Assembly (NCBI GenBank): GCA_026874595.1
Contig: CM049316.1
Location: 40,370,695-40,434,694, forward strand
Direction: 5' to 3'
DNA from: Sipunculus nudus
Lineage: Eukaryota > Annelida > Sipuncula > Golfingiida > Sipunculidae
Length of the DNA: 64,000 nt
Below the pieces are notes generated by a model that ran no database searches, was not told where the DNA came from, and saw only the letters and a program-made list of their open reading frames with translations. Made by a program: the position numbers and the translations under genes. Positions 59,816 through 64,000 of this stretch are shown piece by piece. Every line of letters starts with the position of its first letter. The first letter of the stretch is position 1.

Positions 59816-61264
59816 AACGCCATCAGAAAAAAAACTTTTTATTACCGATCCACGAAATGAGTGTTTAATCAGCTTCAAGGATATGACTAAAAATATAATT
59901 TCCTGGAAATTAGTATAATCGTCAATTCAAACCGTAGAAATACATTTTGGTGACCGTGAAATGTTTAATACACGATGACCGACCGTGATAACAAAAAATA
60001 TCAGGTAATACTTACAGTTGAAGAGTAACAGCCGCTGCATGGACATCAGTCAACAATCAAAATGAACATTTAAAATTCCCGGTTCTTTAATTTCACTGCC
60101 AATGACTACATATTTGTACAACTTCGTTAATGAGACCTTGTACCAGCAAGAGTCAGTACTCCACGCGTGGAGATCTGTGATGCACTCTGACCTTATGATA
60201 CACCTGTATGATACACGCGCGAAATGATTATACCCAAGATCATGTAAATGCGTTATACGCCGTTCTTATTTCTGCGCAATGTGTACCGAGCACTTGAATG
60301 TGAGGCTCTACTCTGCTGACAAACTATTCACCCTTCCACCAACGGATCAAAGAAAAGCGCCTTGACTTTCTTTCTGAATCTTGACGGGCGCTTGGAGACG
60401 ACGGCGCTGCGCAGGAATTTTCCGTTAAGTGCCACTACAATAGGATGTCTACGGCCAGCGTGTAAAAAGCATAGCGTACAGCTTAACTAGACAGTTAACA
60501 ACAGCCGGGTTGTCCCCAGTCTCAATGAAGAGAGATAATCATCAAGAAAGGGAATATAAATGCGACATTAGGACCAGAGGGGTGCTTTCAACAGGCAGTG
60601 TTAACTACTTCTTAGCAGGCGCTCAGTCAACCTTAGTAATGGAACGGTCGTTTAGAACATGGCGGGAATTATGTCTGCTAGGGTATTGATTCGGGTGCCC
60701 ACTATAAACATTAGCTGTTAAGTTTAAGTAGAAACTGAAATAGTACAACATCAAAGATAACACGAAACCAAAGTCCCAGGAAGCTAAAGATCATAGCGCA
60801 TGTTGAAAGTGATCCGCGAAAGAACGTCCGTTGAAATCCGATGACTACTTAATACAAATTCCCAAATATATATGGTAGTTATAATCAAATATTGATGAAC
60901 ACAGAATTCTTAATATAAGAAAGTTGTATAAGGTTTTAACAATTTTGAAAATCTGCTTCCACGCGTAAATTTTTAAAATAAATGATATCTGTAAAAAAAT
61001 TACTAACGATTGTCACGCAAGTATTTGTCAAGAAATAACACAATTAACCTTCTCTGATGCACGCAAGTCTAGTATCATTACTTAACCTTCCAAAGAAATT
61101 CAAAGTTATATTACGCTAATAAGAATATCTTAATTAACCAGAACCGTTAATGGTTAACATATTTAAGTGACTTTTGATCGTTAATGCTTTTTGCTAAAAG
61201 CAGAGTAACGTTTGTCACATGCTTGTATAATTTGCTGTGACAAAGTGAAGATGAGCCAACCTAC

Positions 61265-61545
61265 CTGCCTTGGGTGCCCGTCTGGTACTGATGACGGCTA
61301 GATCAGTACAAACCCCTTTGCACGTGTACCCAGACTTTTTCACCAACCAGCAAAGTTTCCCAGAGATACATGAGGGCTGTTAAAACCAAGCTTTCCATTT
61401 GAATCAGTATGGTCAAAAGAAGTAGCCTAAGCTAATCAACCGATGACGATGAACTGGACACAAAGCCCTTGGCACTCGTCAATTTGGCTCGAGTCCTTTC
61501 TACAATAGGCGTCTTCCAGAACCTCCGTCTCCTCCCTGAATCGCT
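61265..61545 (-). other. Candidate 5' UTR exon of the secreted coiled-coil gene
   Basis: On the minus strand, the segment ends 'cacccaaggcag' with donor gtaggttgg at 61264. It begins about 30 bases after a TATA-like box. It would splice to the acceptor at 57158. It contains two upstream ATGs, the first opening a 31-codon ORF that closes before the donor, so translation could be regulated or the model may be wrong. Confidence 0.3.
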
Positions 61546-61572
61546 CGACTTGCGGGGCGCGAAAGCTCAAAA

Positions 61573-61580
61573 TTTATAAA
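61573..61580 (-). promoter_or_regulatory. Possible TATA box
   Basis: TTTATAAA is a palindrome, so strand is ambiguous. On the minus strand it lies in 'gaggatttataaattttgag', with moderately GC-rich sequence downstream and an initiator-like 'attcagg' about 30 bases on. It is proposed only because it fits the candidate 5' UTR exon. Confidence 0.25.
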
Positions 61581-63427
61581 TCCTCATGTGTCTGTAAAAC
61601 ACCCCGACGACAGACATGAAACATATGCGACCTTACTAAAGAAGCTGGCTTCATAGACGCATTTCGCTTTTCCAGGCTCCAGCTCTACTTAAAATTTCAC
61701 ACAAAAGGCGCCAAAAATTACATTGGTTTTTCCGCCAAGTGACAAGTGGTTCTCCGAGCCATCCCCGTTATCCGCGCTAGCCGCCAGCGTCCAGACGGCC
61801 ACTCTTAAATCTGCTTGGCGAGTACAACCTCCGTTCTATCCACTGTCGGCATGCAGCACCCCTTGCGGGATACCATCACTATTTTTTGTTGTGGCCAGTA
61901 AGGGATAGCTTCCTGAGAGGCGGGATCAAATTACGGCCTCCGCCCGCTCAGACAAGTCATTTCATTTTGGAAATGATGAGCAATTGACTAAGCATGGCAG
62001 CTTTGGGACGCTCGGCCTGCGGCCCGGTTCTGGCTGCTTTCTAATCATACGCGTAGCGATGGTAATACAATGAATTATAGTAGATTAGGCGTCTGAATGG
62101 CGTGCAATGTGCGAGGCCCGCGACCAGCATGACCATGTGAAGACCCAGGGGTTTCTTCAGTCGATATCTGGCCACGCTCGCGCCCCCCGACGCTACATTC
62201 TATGTCTTGATGTTTACTCCCCAGTTATGGTCACCTTCCCAACTCAAATTAGCACCAGACCCGAGAGCAACAGTCATAAAAAGTAAAAGGTGGAAAGAAC
62301 ATCGCCTTAAATCCTTGAGTTCACCCCCAGTGATTTATACGACCTTAGGAGTTACGAAACAAACTTGTGCGGTTTTATCGTTAGGTCTCTAATATCAGCG
62401 AGATAAGGCGTTTGTGATTGTGTTTTTATAATGCAAATTGTTCTTGCAATGGAGATCTATTAAAGAACAATGATCCTGGAAGAATAGTGAGCACTGTGGC
62501 TTTCTTTAGCTTGCAAAGCACGTTTGAGCTGGTTGTTAAGCAAGAGCTGAGTGTCTGTGACGTGTTTCTGAGTCTACTCGAGACGTCGGCGCTCAAGTTC
62601 TGGCAGCCAAGAGCGTGGCACGCTGAAGTGAGGATGTGAGCTGCCCCAGCAACGCAAAATAGCCCGTAACTAGACATTGCACACTCTTTACAGAACAGTT
62701 AAACTCTAATTAGCACCTGGTTCATTACCATTAAAAATATAAGCGTTTCATGTTTTGCTCATTTTGTCAAGATTTCGTTTAAACTGATGAACATTAATGA
62801 AAGACTTCTCATAATAACTGTACCAAATTCAATTTAAGTATAATTGATTAATTAAATATCATTTGTATAATATGGATACCTTAATCCTCATTCAATCGAC
62901 ATTATAACCAACAAGCAATTGACTAATCCTGTGCCATAGTGACGTAAGATTTACTGTATTCTGCAAATCTAACACTTTCTTTCTGTTAGTATTGGAATTC
63001 CTTCGTTTTAAAAACCCGCTATATTTTGTTAATTCTAAATAGAGTGACACGTTTATTTGCTTGGCATTGCGACCCACTTTAGTCATAAAGCAAGTTTAAT
63101 AATCATAAGTGGAGTTATATTTTGCTGCAGACAAGCTAAGAATATCTCTGCTTATTGTTCATGTTATTCAAGAAAGTAGACTCGGTGACCCTACGTGCAT
63201 CCCCTTGGGCTGATGCGACTTCTTTTAGAAATGTCAAGGAAGGGGTCAGAAAACCTTTAACCCATGCAAGTAGTACCCCGAAGCCTCAACTACAAATATC
63301 ATGACATTATTAACCCGAATTTGGATTCAGTCGAGTCAATAACATCGGGGGTGTGTTTATTGCAATAGATGTGCCGAAAGACATTTCCTACATGAAGTCT
63401 TTTCTTTCACAAGAGTTATAGCAGTGT
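61581..63427. other. Sequence upstream of the candidate promoter; one GC-richer block
   Basis: At 62470-62680 GC rises and both strands are open for 60-80 codons. The minus strand has an acceptor-like 'cagctcacatcctcacttcag' near 62625. The plus strand has 'gtggctttctttag' near 62509 and a donor-like 'gtgagg' near 62627. Neither strand gives a recognised product. The rest shows nothing I can name. Confidence 0.35.
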
Positions 63428-63449
63428 TAAGAACAAATTAGAAGCAGCC

Positions 63450-63630
63450 TGGCGTGGGCGCGTGCCATTAACGATATGGAAAAACCAACATAAGGACATT
63501 CAAGATAAAATAACGCAATTTGTGAATGATTCTAAATTTAGAACTGGGCTAGTCTGGCGGGGGCGAGTCATTTGCAATATGGAAAATCACCATACCGACA
63601 TTCATGATAAAACAGCTCACTTTTATATAA
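63450..63630. repeat. Diverged tandem duplication of about 100 bp
   Basis: 'tggcgtgggcgcgtgccatt', 'atatggaaaaaccaacata', 'gacattcaagataaaa' is echoed by 'tggcgggggcgagtcatttg', 'atatggaaaatcaccatac', 'gacattcatgataaaa'. A 127-codon frame (63462-63845) runs over both copies but begins with GTG and has no homology that I recognise. Confidence 0.75.
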
Positions 63631-63849
63631 ACCTGGCTGAGATAATCTCACAAAATCCTAGGTTATTGATCGCTTTTTATACCCTTTGGATTGTCTCCAC
63701 TTACAAGAATACTTTTGCCCCTTCTGACATGATAAAGGTTTCCGGCTGCGCCATACCTTTCTCAAACATGTATATTTCATCACGGAATGATAGAATTTTG
63801 ATATTCCTGATGTACTTTTCATGCTTATGTAGAATACGATGTTAAAATA

Positions 63850-64000
63850 ACATCATTATAAAGGAGATAAATAAAAAATAGAGATAAGTTTCTGAAGCCA
63901 AAGTACGATTTGTTTAAAAATGTGTATTAACATCATTTTAAAGAAGATAATTTAAAAAAAAGATGAGATTACTTTCTCCTGCCAAAGTATAATGTGTTTA
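63850..64000. repeat. 80-bp tandem duplication running off the window
   Basis: 'acatcattataaaggagata' through 'gccaaagtacgatttgttta' recurs 80 bases later from 63930 with substitutions, and the second copy reaches the window end. Confidence 0.9.

Larger units (their letters stand above)
57160..61264. other. Upstream (probably 5' intron) sequence
   Basis: No coding exon is seen. On the minus strand, 'cttcaactgtaagtat' near 60010-60025 is a donor-like site preceded by an ATG that would give a short upstream ORF overlapping the main start. This is an alternative 5' UTR exon end. A hairpin pair and a retroelement scrap are listed separately. Confidence 0.4.

Overview
This looks like non-coding-rich nuclear DNA from an animal, most likely a mollusc or another lophotrochozoan. 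The evidence is AT-rich sequence, long (AT)n tracts, many minisatellite arrays, short inverted-repeat transposons and tRNA-derived SINEs. The SINEs carry a central core I associate with marine-invertebrate SINE families. One spliced gene has long phase-0 introns and consensus GT-AG junctions. The organism call is inference. No bacterial, organellar or viral gene set is visible.

The only gene I can build with confidence lies on the minus strand, from about 57.2 kb down to 30.5 kb and possibly starting near 61.5 kb. Three coding exons have clean splice sites and matching phases. Exon 57156-57046 encodes a start codon and a signal peptide. Exon 52534-52346 encodes a KR dibasic site and a four-heptad coiled coil. 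Exon 31173-30991 encodes a Cys-containing C-terminal segment and the stop. An AATAAA signal follows about 450 bases downstream. Joined directly they give about 160 residues of a small secreted protein. The last exon has a loop motif resembling dermatopontin-type repeats. Extra exons in the 21-kb second intron cannot be excluded.

Layout: 0-7.2 kb holds a dimeric 60/120-bp satellite, AT microsatellites, an inverted-repeat transposon (MITE) that has itself grown a 23-bp minisatellite, and a 42-bp array. 7.7-10 kb holds two copies of a 'GCCTCCG' dispersed element, one split by a nested TIR element. 16.9-19.5 kb is a 44-bp satellite organised in 395-bp higher-order blocks and full of CACGTG boxes. 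23.1-26.7 kb holds two different satellites back to back (25 bp and about 43 bp). 27-30.5 kb is mostly unique, ending in an 84-bp array just past the gene's poly(A) signal. 31-52 kb is the large intron, with a second MITE copy, SINEs, a pogo-like MITE, a long fold-back element and a moderately GC-rich unclassified block at 36.5-37.5 kb. 52-62 kb holds the 5' exons and a pair of hairpins with identical loops near 59.3 kb. The last 2 kb has small tandem duplications.

Most open frames in the window are chance ORFs or read through repeats and were not annotated.
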